Positions 39,968 to 51,901 of a stretch of 64,000 nt of DNA are shown in pieces. A program made the translations under genes and the position numbers. Positions within the stretch are counted from its first letter, which is position 1. Each line of letters opens with the position of its first letter. Source of the DNA: Agriotes lineatus (Eukaryota; Arthropoda; Insecta; Coleoptera; Elateridae); assembly GCA_940337035.1 (NCBI GenBank), contig CALNHX010003281.1, positions 89,848 to 153,847 of the forward strand, written 5' to 3'. Below the pieces are notes generated by a model. The model ran no database searches and had not been told where the DNA came from. It saw only the letters and a list, made by a program, of their open reading frames with translations.

Positions 39968-42900
39968 GAAAATACGTAGTGCGACTATTTTGGATGGGTT
40001 GTTGGAGGAAAATAGTGGTGGATGACCAGCTACCGGTTGACGCAACCAAGCATGTTCTTTTTCCTATTCTACATATACCTCCACCACCGTCTGCATCTTC
40101 TCCCAGCAAAGCTTCTCTAGAAAGTTCAAAAGCTAAAAGTGGAAGTAAAAAAAGTTCCGAACCTAAAACTGCTAATGATCCAAAGACCAATGAAATAGAA
40201 ATGTGGCCGCTTATTCTGTGCAAAGCACTCTTAAAACTGTCCAATCTTACTATAACTGATTTTAATGAAATGCTCGACTTCGACATTATTCATTGTTTAA
40301 CTGGTTGGTTTGTGCAAAAAATTGATGTAACAGGTGCTTAAATCAAATATTATTATTCTATAGAGTCTCACATGAAAATTGCACAGGCATTGGCGTTTTG
40401 GATATTTGGGAAATGTGTATTGGGTATTCCGACCATTACACCTGGCCTGATTCTACTAAAAAACAAGAGTCCGGACCCAAAAGTAAAGGCAGCAAAGGAT
40501 CTAAAGCATCTAAAGGTTCTAAAGGTTCTAAAAGTGGTAAATCTGTATCTAACTTCTTAGACGATGAAAATTCGGGGATTGCACCCTTCCACTTAATTGC
40601 TACTTGTTCAGATATGAGGTTTATAGCTTAGGTTTTTTTAATAAATTACTAATATAAACTTATCACCAGAACGCTTGCTGATCATGATGTACCCGATATA
40701 TCACCATGTTGGAGTCATTCCTTTTTAATTGACCAAACGAGAAATATCCCAATAGTAAAGCCTGATCCATTGCCAGGTTAAATTGTCAAACTTGCTTGAA
40801 GACGTTCTTAAACGTAAATGTTGTAGAACTTGCACGATGGAAGAGATTTAGGTGGCTAGCGTGGGCAATTCGAGAAGGGTTATGGCCTGCTCCAGAACTT
40901 ATACCAATTAAATGCTTTAAAATGGTTAGCGTTCTCAAAAAATGCTCAGAACACATTATTTATACAGTGCCTAGCAAAGAAGCCTTGGATATAAAGAAAA
41001 GTGTTGCAGTAATCGAAAAACTTGCAATTGAGATGGGCGACGGAAAAAAGAAAGATAAAGGTAAATTACACAGGTTTTTTTAATCGATTACTAATGTCTA
41101 CTATTAATTAATTTATAAATTAGCCGCAGATGCAAAGAAAGCTAAAGCTTCCACAAGTTCATCAAAAGGTAGCAAAGCTACTAAGAGTACCAAAGGATCG
41201 GCTGTTGTACCTATTCCTCCAGATCCCAGTCTATGGATCGATTTTAATAAATTAGGTCCTTACATTAATACTCTCTACATCTTTCTTAAATCGTCTCAGT
41301 TTCAAACCAATATTAAAATTACCGATATTGCCCAGGCTACTAGTGATGGGAAAGCAAAAGCCGACAAAGGTAAAAAAGGGAAGGGAGCACTAAATAAAGC
41401 AGAACCAACTTCTCAAGTATTAGTCTGGACTAACAGAATTTCCTCATTTAGAAATGAACCTATTTACTTATTTATGGATAGTATTGATTACAAGCTCATC
41501 GTACTTAATCTCGCTCAAATAGGAAACACAAACGCTTTATTGGAGGCTAATGACAAATCAGAACAGCCAACTGATTTAGAACCACAAAGGGAAATTTCTG
41601 AAGATATACATGGAATGGATAAAAGCGAATATCTTTTCTTCTCAGATGAATTCATACAAGAATCGTTTTCCCCTCATGAGTCAGAATACATTAATCCTCC
41701 AGTGCCTTATGCCTATGTAATAATTGAAGATTATGACTGGCAATCCCTTAAAACTGGAAATACTACATCATTTCTGAATACTTATGGTACTAAAACTACC
41801 CTAATTGATGTTGCACCTGGTCGGTTCATTTTAAGATTATGGATAAAGAGTGATACTTCGTACATCGTTAATATTATGTCAGATTCTCTAATGGTTGCTG
41901 GAACGCTAGAAGCTATATTGGAAAATATGTGTCAGGAATCGGAGAGATTAATGAAGCTGTGTCACGATATTTCAAGCAGCTACGGTCAATTAGTTCAAAA
42001 GTTTGGAACATCCCAATTTGCAGAGGGATTAGTAACTTTTTGTAAAAGTTATTTACCAAACTCAATGTTACCCAAATTGGAGTTATGGAAAGTGCACAAT
42101 TCTTTTATTAAAGAACTTTTGAATACTATCAAAGACATTTGCCCGCCACAAGAATTTAGAGATCGTATTTTTGCGCTGAAGGTTTTATTTATGAATCCGG
42201 CCATAAAATACAGTAACTTAAAAACATGTAGCTCTACTGAAATCATAACTAGCAGTTTAAACGCAGAATCAACTAGCGATGACATTTCGCAGACATCGGA
42301 CGATGTTCAACAGCTTAAAAAGACAGAAAGGGCTGCTGTTACTCTACAAGCCTACTTCAAAAAGTTGTACGTTAGAAAACTAAGATCTTTACACAAAGAG
42401 TCGCATAAAGATTACCTAAAAATATTTGACCTTCTGAAAAGAAACTATACGAATTGCTTTGGTATACAAGTAAGAATGCAAGTGTGTTTGGCTTTGATAC
42501 GAAATTTTATCTTTGCAACGTCAGAAATTTGTCATATAACAGGAAAGTTCCCTTTATTAAAGGATTTGAATTCAACCATACATCTCCAACATTTTACTGG
42601 GGAAATATTCGCATCAGCAAACACTTGGATGCCTATTACTAGAAAAGTATTTTATTCTAATTCTCCAAATGCAGTTGTTGTAAAAATTTGTTTGTTTTGC
42701 GGGTTCTGCAAATATATGGTTAGAATTTTTGATAATGATACTGATGAGGAAATAAAAAGATTTACAAACAATGCTGCTGTACACGCATACAGCAGTAACC
42801 TAGCAGGTTATACAGTTCTATGCTATGGTTGGTCACAATCTGAAGATAAGTTGTATTCTTGGAAACTAGATTTTATTACTGCAAAAATAAAGCCTGCTAG

Positions 42901-45900
42901 TTTAATTATTGTCCCGGAAGTTACCAGTTTTAACTACGTACTACAGCAGAATTATAAACCTAATGTATATAACACTATATGTCGATGCCTAGTGAGTATC
43001 AATCATGACGTTTTAGTAACATTCAGATTATCAACAAGTTACGAAGATGTCAAATTCTACTTTCGCTGCGTAAACGAGGTGGGTCAAGTATTTGGAGAAA
43101 TATATGGGGTTGCGGGTGCAATTTTACCCAAGATTATGTTAAAATATGTTGCAATAATAGACGATTCGACACAGTACACAGATGGTAGTCAGAAATCAAC
43201 AGCATCAAAAGACAGAAGACTTTCTAAAAGCAAATCCCGAAGCGTTTCCTTAACAAGAACAAATTCGAAACTTAAAAGAAAATCTAAAGGTTCTGATAAA
43301 AGTAGTGCAGACAGAACATCTCTAACAGGGTCTATATCGTCGCAAAAAAAATCTAGAACAAGTATCACATCTCAAGATATTGTAAAATATAAAGACACAG
43401 TGTACCTTATAGAAGGCTTTGTTATTGATAATTCGTGGCCGTTGACTAAAAACGAATGGAATATAGTCGAGGAAATAAAAGCGAAAAGTTTATTAGGACC
43501 AATAATTATACCAGATTTCGACAGAGAAAATAGTGTAGCAAGTAGCATAAAGTTCAAGTGAGTTACAGTGTAGTACGAAATATATTATTTAAAATCATAC
43601 TTATTTATTTTTAGAGACAAAATTTTCTCGAAACAGTCGTTAGGTTCAAAACGAAAAAATTCGGAAATAAGAAGAAAAAGCAGTGAAGTTAGAGTAACGG
43701 ATCAACCTTTTTGGCGTCTAGAAACAATTTCAAATTCTGACGACTGTTTAGTCACGACAGTCGATAAAAGAAGAGAATTCGAAATAAGAGACATAAAAAC
43801 TGGTTGGTATGAAAACGACCCCGAACGATACAGGAAATCTAAACAGTTACGGTAAAGTAAAAATATTCATAAAATTTATTATGTTTTAATTATTATTAAA
43901 TATTCCTTACGTTGACAATTATTGCAGCTAGACTTTTTAATTTAACGAGTAAAAAATAATACAGAATATCAAACAGTGGGTGGCCAAATTGTTGGAAATA
44001 CTTTGATTTTCATACAACTTCTGAACTAATGATAGCTTTTAACGTAAATATTTATGCAGCTACACTTTATTTTATAATGCCGCGGACAATGTTATGCTAC
44101 TCAAAATACTATTTCCAATGTAAACTAGATTCAGTTATTTTATTGTTAACTAATGCAATCCATGAAGGCATGATAAAATATGTATCATGATGTTATGGTA
44201 TTTTAGGTGACCGTTAGATTAATGCCATACATTATTATTTAATGTGAATTATAACGCAAGGAAACATTACGCAGTTTTTTACTACAACTTTTTCGGTACT
44301 TATATTAGCTTGAAACATTTATTATCTCATAAATTTATCAGGTATGAAAACTGTTGACACTTTCAAACTGAACCTACGTTAGGATCCTTGATTCATAAAA
44401 TTAAATCTTAAAAAATAGTATGAAGTCGACTAGTATAAATGAACAATGGGTTGCATAACCTGGTCTGCATCATTTAAAAATGGAGTATACCAATAAAATT
44501 TACTGCATTCTCGGTTGCCTAATCTTAATGTGGATGGTTTTAGGCGGGAAGAACAGGTTGTTAATAGTTTTAACATGCAATACAGCACATTCTCCTCAGT
44601 TTGACAGAGAACTACAATGGTGATGCTTTAAAGGGTTTTTTTATAGTACCGCTATTAAAGCACCCAATAAAGCGTGTTTATTCGCAATCACATTGTAATG
44701 TGTCAATTTCATGACATGACAACAGCTGGGAACTAGATGATTACTTGAAACTAGCCAGGAAATTATTACATACATTTTCAGTACTGTCCGTCAATATTGT
44801 TTATGCTAAACAAAGGTGAACTCGATAAATTACAAAAATTGCAGAATAAGGCAATGAGAGTTATACTATCTTGTGGTAGACGCACTCATATTATAGATAT
44901 GCAGTATACGTTGCGCTGGTGGCCGGTAAAAATACATTTATATTACTTTACTATGATTTTTATTTATAAAATATTGCACAACCAGCTGCCAAAATACCTA
45001 AGCTGTAATATAAATTTTGTGAATGACACCCATAATTATCCTACAAGAGGTAGAAATAATATATATATTGCGACTACCCAACTTCAACAAACCATGTCAT
45101 CATTGTTTTTTAAAGGCTTTGTGGAGTTCAATAAATTACCAACTTGCATTAAGGAATCTAACACATTAAGTAAATTTAAGCTTAAATTGAAAGAAAAAAT
45201 TAATAGTGATTTTTATATTTAATTTCTTAAGAGCTAGAATAAGTTATTTTTTGTTATCTTGTATCTGTATGTACCAGATTCTTTCTGATTTTTTAAATAA
45301 ACATTATTATTATTATTATACCCCGAAAAATATTACATACCTAAAGAGTGGGGTGTTTCCATGGTAACAAAACATTGAGTGGGTTGTTTTCATGGTAACA
45401 AAAATATTAGCTACATCAAGATATCTATTATTCAGAATTAAATTGTAGTTATTTTTAAAATTAGATGATTGCAAATAAAATAGTATACATACCACGGTGG
45501 AAAATTTCATCCCTGTCTCGAGATAAAGTTAACCTCGACGCTACGCGTCTCGGTAAACTACCTAATCTCTCGACAGTAATGAAACACTTTCCACCTCGGT
45601 ATGTAATATACTATTACAGTAGTTCTGTGCTGTAATCACCTAGTACAAGTTGGTAGCTGTGAAATTTCATAATGTCAAACACCAAACTGTTGACAGTATT
45701 TTCAGCAATATCTAGTAGTGCAAGCAAAATACATGAAAAATCTTCTTCTACACTCATTTTGAATTAATTTTTATAAAAAATATATGCAAAAGTTGATACA
45801 ACTTAAAATTTTCAATTGCCAAATCAGCAGTGCCAATCACCAGAAAATTCCCTAAATTTTATAACTGGTATTTTTAATTTGAAAATATACGGTACCCCCC

Positions 45901-47779
45901 ACCCAAGAAAAGCGCCCTTCCGTGCTTTCCAAGAATACTTCGATACTCAGCATCACTCCGTTTCGCTAAAACAATGAAATGCTATGAACCACTTATTTAT
46001 CAAAAAAAAAAAAAAACTTTTTTTGCCGACGACCATAGCTCAAAAGTTGATGTTGCCTTCATTTTCGTAGGACCTATCGTATGAAAACGATCCAAGACTT
46101 CAGGAAGGTTCCTGGCGACCGGAATCGTGTACACATACGAACATACATCCCCCGCACAGCACGTTTAGGCACCCCCCAATACGGGGGATTGATCTAGTGG
46201 GCTGGGATCTTCACCAAAAGATCAGCACCGCCGAGACGGAGATTTGATATAGTGGGTTCATTAGTCGGTTGGCTCGAATTTTAGAGATATTTGACTCAGA
46301 TTGGTTTTCGATATGAGGGAATTTCAATACTTCGTACACTTCGTGTCGAAGTAATGGCATAAAAGACGTAAAACAAAAAGAGTAGAATAAAAGATTTGTT
46401 TCAAAAGTTATTTATCGCACTCTCTGCTGGGCGGCTTATGTTTTAAACTTGGGTTCGAGCAATAAAACTGTAATTACTGTTATTATACGATTATATGCAT
46501 TTGCGCAGAGCTGTATCAAATTCAAAGTGTTTTTAATAATGTGGCCAGCCTCATATAAATCATCATTCTCGAAAATAATAGTTTATGGATTTATATGACT
46601 GCACAAATATATTTTAGGCAGGACTATTTAGAAGCCCATTATATAAAACCAGAAATACCTTCGGAGCATTCTAATTCTATTAGAATGTATAGCTTAACAT
46701 CACAAGCATCCGACCACTGCAATGGCGACAGCACCGCCCAACGTATGACAAGTCGCATGTTTAGCAGTAGAGTCTTCAATAGCAGTATATCTAGTACATC
46801 ACGACAAATTAGTGCACAGACTAGTCTATCGATTGACAATAGTGCAGACACAGTGCGAACGTTGGAAAAGCCAGTACTTATAACTGAGATGTTACCACCC
46901 TTAAAATTAGAAGATTATATGCTAATAGATAACGCCGAAGTGGCAGCAGCAAAACCAGAAGAAGAATTTGAGAAGTAAGCACCTATGTATAAATAGTTTT
47001 CTAAAAAATAATACTGTTACGTTACTTTACTTTAAATTTATAGAACGCTTCTTTACAGTTATTTTCAAATTAATTACTCTATCATTATTAACAATATGTT
47101 TCTGATCGCTATATTATGAGAAGTTCAAATGAAACACGGTTAAGACTTGCAATTTATATTAACATACTATTTCAAAAAATCTCCATTGTCATTAAGACAC
47201 AACTTCCAACGCATCATTAATTTATGGATCCATATTATATAAAAAAAATCTGTAAGTCTGCTGGCCTGGCAGTACTTGCAGTTTTCACACATGCATTTGT
47301 CCAGAACATAGCGTGGGTTTTGTGTTAAAAATTGGATTACATTTAGTTTTATTTTTGGACTTTTTAATGTAAAGGGAATTTTAAAAACCGATAGAATTCA
47401 ATATAAATTATGTAATTATACATATCAAACAAAAACACGTTAATAAATAGGTAGAATTAACTTGTTTTGTCACCGAGGCTAGCAATCATGGCATGCTCAT
47501 AATAAACGTGTTTCAGTTGAACCCTCCTCATATAAACAAAAATTATTAGAATATTACACTTGAAATTTTTAAAACTTTATAATTTAATAGTATAGTGCTA
47601 ACATTGATATGTGCTTTCCAGATTTCTTAAAACTCTGGAGCATGAAGAGGAGATGAAGTTATTAAGAGCACAAAAACTTGACGCTTTTGAATTAGATCAA
47701 ATGAATTTTGAAGACGATATGATCAAGTATCTTTCTACCCACGCTGGGAAAACTAAAATATTGGAACTATTTTATAAAG
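39968..47779 (+). CDS. ADGB: Androglobin (calpain-like, permuted globin, IQ); partial
   Basis: Androglobin is a large chimeric protein with a calpain-like domain, a circularly permuted globin split by an IQ motif, and a C-terminal tail; it is linked to cilia and flagella in vertebrates. Eight exons join in phase: 39968-40333, 40366-40618, 40670-40776, 40827-41060, 41124-43557, 43615-43851, 46618-46974 and 47622-47779, about 1380 codons without a stop. Exon 1 has KYVVRLFWMGCWRKIVVDD and EMWPLILCKALLKLSNL (calpain-like). Exons 1, 2 and 5 carry Lys/Ser-rich runs. Exon 5 holds SLWIDFNKLGPYINTLYIF, the globin/IQ region and the NSWPLTKNEW block. The last exon ends at a donor (GTAAAC), so the C-terminus lies further on. 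Exons before the WMGCWRK segment are missing or unrecognised. Exon 2 starts at TC after TATAGAG, chosen to keep frame. Confidence 0.9.
41124..43557 (+). CDS. ADGB: Androglobin exon 5: permuted globin and IQ region
   Basis: A single 2434-bp exon carries more than half of the visible protein. Order: a Lys-rich lead, SLWIDFNKLGPYINTLYIF and NEPIYLFMDSIDYKLIVLNL (about 41220-41520); YDWQSLKTGN and APGRFILRLWIKSD (41730-41850); helices of the permuted globin (about 41930-42200, KLELWKVHNSFIKELLNTIK, FRDRIFALKVLF); an IQ motif AVTLQAYFKKLYVRKLRSL (about 42335-42390); then a beta-rich region (FTGEIFASANTWMPITR, AGYTVLCYGWSQSEDKLYSW); a Ser/Arg-rich linker at about 43190-43370; and IEGFVIDNSWPLTKNEW. 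The exon is large for the gene and uninterrupted. Confidence 0.9.
44797..45321 (+). pseudogene. Non-LTR retrotransposon 3' end with (ATT)n tail, in androglobin intron 7
   Basis: The open frame 44797-45222 encodes the C-terminal end of a non-LTR polyprotein: LDKLQKLQNKAMRVILSCGR, MQYTLRWWPVKIHLYYFTMI, FIYKILHNQLPKYLSCNINF, SLFFKGFVEFNKLP. A 3' UTR with TTGTATCTGTATGTACCAG and AATAAA is followed by a (TTA)n tract at about 45302-45320. Microsatellite tails of this kind are typical of CR1/L2-type and I-type elements. It is a 5'-truncated insertion in the 2.77-kb intron. Confidence 0.8.
45479..45615. repeat. Foldback element with AATAGTATA...TACATACC ends
   Basis: The left end AATAGTATACATACCACGGT and the right end read inward AATAGTATATTACATACCGA are almost the same. 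The arms then pair GGTGGAAA, TTTCAT and CTGTC-TCGAGA. The apex is CTCGACGCTACGCGTCTCGG. Best preserved of the family. Confidence 0.85.
46020..46365 (+). repeat. SINE-like dispersed repeat with hairpin tail
   Basis: It has GCCGACGACCATAGCTCAAA, ACGATCCAAGACTTCAGGAA, TCACCAAAAGATCAGCACCG and a terminal hairpin TACTTCGTACACTTCGTG with TCGAAGTAA at about 46329-46354. The tail format resembles the CTTCCTTCGTCTTTTAGACG family. No protein. Within androglobin intron 7. Confidence 0.5.
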
Positions 47780-49054
47780 GTAAACTTATTTATCGTTTAT
47801 TTTTCGTTTTAACCTTTCGTAGCAGGAATCTTAGTCACCGAATGCTGTGCTCCTACGGTTAGAGATCTTTGCTCTTTAGATATATAGGTAACTATTAGTA
47901 AGTTGTATATGAAAACGCACGCTTCAACTTTGTAACCCGAACCCGGAGCAAGTTGATCATTGTACTAACACACGCAAGCGTTTAAAACACAATACATACA
48001 TGCAAGTTGTATATGAAAAGAGTAACTGGTTAAATTTATTATTATTTTTTTAATAAACGTGACATTGAGAACTCCTAGCCAATGCTGTTAAATTTAAATT
48101 TTATGAAAAGCTGTCTATAAACGAAGCAAATACGACAAGTTCCTCTACCGAGGTGATGTGCTGAAGACCGACTCTCGCATCAGCCAGCTAACTTGTCACT
48201 CTAAAGCTCTAGACGACGACTTGGCACTTAGCACTTTGAGTTTGATTTTGGGAGCCTGACTTGACTGGGCTTTGGTTTTTGAATAATTACCTTGATTTGC
48301 ATTGTAATACGATAGTTCTTTTACTTGATTTTAAAATCAATAAAGACAGACTGAAGAATTTGTCTAAGATGTTACAGCTACTTTGACTATAAAATACGTT
48401 CGATTTCTAGTTTCCATAATCTCCTTCGAAGTAATATCTTTGAATATGCATACGAAGACTTTTTATTCGTACCTTATGAAATGTTTTATTTCAAAGGCAA
48501 GACAATGCTCAATAGAGTCATATTTGTGGACATCAAGGAATATTCGGAATATTTCCCTACAACAAAATGTTCTTAGCCTACCATACGTTTTTGAGATTAC
48601 TTTATATTGAGAAGTGTCTATGAACATAGATTAGCCATATATCTAATACTTACTATATTGCTAGCGGCTATGAGTGGGAAACTCACCAAGGAAGTGAGAC
48701 AGACAACCAACTCTTCAATGTATAACGGTGAGCGGTGCGCAAGGGCGGCAGCGTCGTCCGCCCAATGGGGAAGTGGTCAAGTTTAAAATTCGTTTCTAAA
48801 GGCGGAGTTCGAATACTCACGCACGCGCACGAGACGCGTTATACTCTAAGTGAGACTATGTCGGCGCCGTAATGTTTTCTAGCGTTCCGAAGTCCTACTA
48901 GCAATATATGTGTATTATATATATGAGATTAGCAAAAACGTTTCGTTAAATGGACGATCCTTTTTAAAGATGCTGAAAAACCGATTTATAGCTTATAAAA
49001 ACTCAGTATTTATGATATTTTTAATCATTATATGTCGGCAAAGCCTTCAATTAT
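47780..49054. other. Downstream of last seen androglobin exon, no exon recognised
   Basis: After the GTAAAC donor at 47780 no further androglobin-like coding was found. At 48118-48258 a short open stretch (KYDKFLYRGDVLKTDSRISQ to LSLILGA, stop) is followed by AATAAA at about 48341. This could be a terminal exon or part of a repeat, and I cannot decide which. GGAGTTCGAATACTC at about 48803 is a weak B box. Confidence 0.35.
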
Positions 49055-49690
49055 TAATATATAAACGGGGCTGAGCGCGCTATTGCGCGGTCTATCCTAT
49101 TCAATTTACCACCATTTTTAGGCCTATTACGTAGGGCCTTTCCGTTCTGTTACACACTTGTTACACAATCTCAGAAAACACAACATTTCGCATGAAAGGA
49201 AGCAGAGGGTTCTTTTGTGGAGGAAGAAATAGGGAAATATCCGTCCTCTAAACCAAGAGACACGTTCACGTGGTGAAGTAGAAGCTCAATGCTTTCACCT
49301 AACCGTTGAAAGGCTCCAAGAGAAGCCATCGCACTACTAATTGTCGACATGATCTAAAAAAAACCACGTCAAAAAAGTCCCTTACGATCAGCACGCCATC
49401 GTATGTGCCTCGAGATGCCAAATTTGAAAAACCGCTGCCATGAAGGTTAAACATTTCCCCAGTTTCGCCAATTTTCTAGATCAGTTCGATTCTCGATCTT
49501 ACATCGATTTTTCGATTCTTAATCTCATCGCTTCTGCCGAGTTATTGGTGTCACCGGTTTCATGCCAACAGAAGGCGAAAAAGGAACAATGGTTGGCATC
49601 TCGAGACAACATGGATGACAGCAGATCACACGAAATACACCACACAAATATCACACAAATACATACCACGAACTAACGTGTTGACAGGTA
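49055..49690 (-). mobile_element. Internally deleted Helitron copy
   Basis: 49055-49135 holds a terminal module (ATATATAAACGGGGCTGAGC, GCGCTATTGCGCGGTCTATC) also present at 52966-53035. 49157-49240 matches 49838-49920 (CACAACATTTCGCATGA, GGTTCTTTTGTGGAGGAAG). 49240-49690 then matches 50790-51240 (AGAGACACGTTCACGTGGTG, CAACCGTTGAAAGGCTCCAA). So this is the longer copy minus about 870 bp of helicase and protease coding. It lies directly beside that copy in the same orientation. Confidence 0.8.
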
Positions 49691-49831
49691 CACAGGGACA
49701 CGTAATTTCAACAAATTGTTTATTTGAAGAACAAATACAAATGGGGAAGGCCCCGCCCCTGCCTCCCCCTGCCGTCCACCTGACCACCACCTTCAGGACG
49801 ACTCCATAAATCTTCAGCCTAGTAACGTCCT

Positions 49832-50269
49832 CTACACAATCTCCGAAAACACAACATTTCGCATGACAGGAAGCAGAGGGTTCTTTTGTGGAGGAAGGAA
49901 TAGGTAAATACCCGTCATTGACGTCACTCTTGAGAATGCTACATAGAGCTGTCCGTGCGTAAATATGTCGTCTTTCAAGTAAATACCGATTTTGTTAAAC
50001 GTTTGACCTTGCGATTTGTTTATGGTCATAGCGTACGACAATCGAACCGGAAATTGATGACGAATAATAGGGAACGGCAAATTCCCACTTTTTGATGTTA
50101 CTGGTATGCGTGGAATCGCTACCTGTTTCCCTCTTTGACTTCCGGTCAGAATTTTACAGATTAAGACATTTCGCTCCATTTCTAGCACTTCCAACCTTGT
50201 ACCATTACACAAACCTTGATTTATGCTCAAGTTACGAATAAGCATGATTATAGCATGCTTCTTTAACAT
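49832..50269 (-). pseudogene. Helitron Pif1-like helicase, C-terminal end
   Basis: This is the last part of a Helitron Rep/helicase polyprotein, the superfamily 1 helicase that unwinds DNA during rolling-circle transposition. Visible are KKHAIIMLIRNLSINQGLCN followed by GTRLEVLEM, FPIIRHQFPVRLSYAMTINK with SQGQTFNKIGIYL (motif V region), and HGQLYVAFSRVTSMTGIYLF (motif VI with the Arg finger). The Rep domain and helicase motifs I-III are missing, so the gene is truncated. It overlaps the protease frame upstream by 38 bp in a different frame. It ends in the element's own tail. Confidence 0.85.
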
Positions 50270-50897
50270 AAACAGCTGTTTGCCCAGTGGTGATTAGCTG
50301 CTCAAGCACCATTAGGCACATGATCCCACAGTTAAACCCGTCCGCCTGCAAAGTGAACGAATCATCTTGGGCCTTACCAAAATCGGAAGTAGAACAACCC
50401 AGATTCAATTGATCACTAATAGAAAGCATGCCTTCCTCAGTGAAAGAATCAATGATGCCAGACAAAGGATCATACATCACAAATCTGCCAGTGCGCCTTT
50501 GCCAAACCCAGATAACCCAGTGCTTCAGGTTTCGTTCCGTAGTAAACACATTTCGTACGGTTACAATAGAATCGAACTCGAATCGGTGATGGTACGTGAA
50601 GCACTGAACGTTAACCGTGGCACCGGAAGCAACAGAGCGATCAAAATAGGGCCAAAAGACAGAATCAACTACGCAGATTCGACCTAAATGACACGGCTCT
50701 ATCGCTATCAACTTTTCGATATAGCGACTAATCGCCAAACTTCCCAGATAAGCAGACTCCCCAGTCCGCAAAAGACTCAAACTCATGAAGTCTTCTAAGC
50801 CAAGAGGAACGTTCACGTGGTGGGGTGGAAGTTCACTGCTTTCACCCAACCGTTGAAAGGCTCCAACAGGAGCCACAGCACTACTAAATGTCGCCAT
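50232..50897 (-). CDS. Ulp1-like cysteine protease (C48 fold) within the Helitron copy
   Basis: An open 221-codon frame. The C-terminal half has the Ulp1/SENP layout: HWVIWVWQRRTGRFVMYDPL with His126 and Asp143, then QADGFNCGIMCLMVLEQL with Gln184 and Cys190, so a His-Asp-Gln-Cys set is present. The N-terminal half (LPPHHVNVPLGLEDFMSLSL, WPYFDRSVASGATVNV) is a substrate-side region I do not recognise. Such proteases occur in several large eukaryotic mobile elements and cut polyproteins or SUMO-like proteins; the substrate here is unknown. It lies upstream of the helicase end on the same strand. It may be part of a larger protein cut by the internal deletion. Confidence 0.75.
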   Translation of the reverse strand: MATFSSAVAPVGAFQRLGESSELPPHHVNVPLGLEDFMSLSLLRTGESAYLGSLAISRYIEKLIAIEPCHLGRICVVDSVFWPYFDRSVASGATVNVQCFTYHHRFEFDSIVTVRNVFTTERNLKHWVIWVWQRRTGRFVMYDPLSGIIDSFTEEGMLSISDQLNLGCSTSDFGKAQDDSFTLQADGFNCGIMCLMVLEQLITTGQTAVYVKEACYNHAYS

Positions 50898-51241
50898 GAT
50901 CTGAAAAAAACCACCTCAAAAAAATCCCATACGATCAGTACGTCATCGTATGTGCCTCGAGATGCCAAATTTGAAAAACCTCTGCTAAACATTTCGCCAG
51001 TTTCGCCAATTTTCTAGATCAGTTCCATTCTCGATCTTACATCGATTTTTCGATTCTTAATCTCATCGCTTCTGCTGAGTTATTGGTGTCACCGGTTTCA
51101 TGCCAACAGAAGGCGAAAAAGGAACAATGGTTGGCATCTCGAGACAACATGGATGACAGCAGATCACACGAAATACTTACACCACACAAATATCACAAAA
51201 AAAAATACACACCACGAACTAACGTGTTGACAGGTACACAG

Positions 51242-51616
51242 TACAGTGTGGTCAATATTGGTCCTGTTTCTGATTGGTTGTTTTAAAATCCGCCATTAAG
51301 AGTCGTTTCAGTGTCCTATTGAATATTTTTAGCAGTGTACGCATATTTAGTTACAAAAAGTTACTAATGTCAAAATAAGACATTGACATTTTATAAATTA
51401 TCTAAAGTAGCTCAGTTACTGAACACGGCCTAAGCATCAAAATAAATATTGTATCATTATTGAATTACACTTGTGTTATTTTATACACAAAAATAAAGTA
51501 AGTACTAATGCAAAATAAATTTTAACCAAGCAATAATTTTGACTTTAGTAATATTTTGTTACTAAATGTCACTGAGACAGTTAAAAAAATGCACATGAAA
51601 ATACTGTCACAGTGTA
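51242..51616. mobile_element. MITE related to the 55619-58666 element, 375 bp
   Basis: The ends TACAGTGTGGTCAATATTGG and (inverted) TTACACTGTGACAGTATTTT are similar. Inner arms share TTTAGTTACAAAAAGTTACT and AATGTCAAAATAA with the 3-kb element at 55619, and their inverses with its right end. It reads as a short non-autonomous relative. It sits at the edge of the Helitron copy. Confidence 0.7.
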
Positions 51617-51646
51617 ACAAATGGAGTGAATGCGGTACAGACATCA

Positions 51647-51901
51647 ACATATAGAAATGGACCGCTAGTCAGAGCTGCGCGAGCCAAACGGGATAGAAAG
51701 AGAACGCATATGACTTGAGAACGCTCTGTTCTTGTTGGCGCTCAGTAGCGTACGGCGCGGCGGCCCTGTCGCTGTGACGTCATTTTCTGTCGGCCAATAG
51801 GAGGCCGGCAGGAAAAGGAAAGATAGTTCTTAAAGTGTTCTCTTTCTCTTTCTAACGCAAAGAGTTGCGCAGTCGTCCATTAGCGGTCCATTTCTATATG
51901 T
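51647..51901. mobile_element. MITE with ACATATAGAAATGGACCGCT ends, 255 bp
   Basis: A perfect 20-bp terminal inverted repeat, ACATATAGAAATGGACCGCT, at 51647-51666 and its inverse at 51882-51901. The interior is GC-richer (GTACGGCGCGGCGGCCCTG) with GAAAGAGAACGC and GTTCTCTTTCTCTTTC inner arms. No coding. The next 280 bp (51902-52185) show nothing. Confidence 0.85.

Larger units (their letters stand above)
49830..51241 (-). mobile_element. Partial autonomous-type Helitron copy
   Basis: It contains the helicase end and the protease. Its outer parts match the neighbouring deletion copy. It ends at about 51241 in TGTTGACAGGTACACAG, after which a small inverted-repeat element begins, whereas in the other copy the same sequence runs into GGACACGTAATTTC. 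Rep and most of the helicase are absent. Exact Helitron termini were not identified for this copy. Confidence 0.7.
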
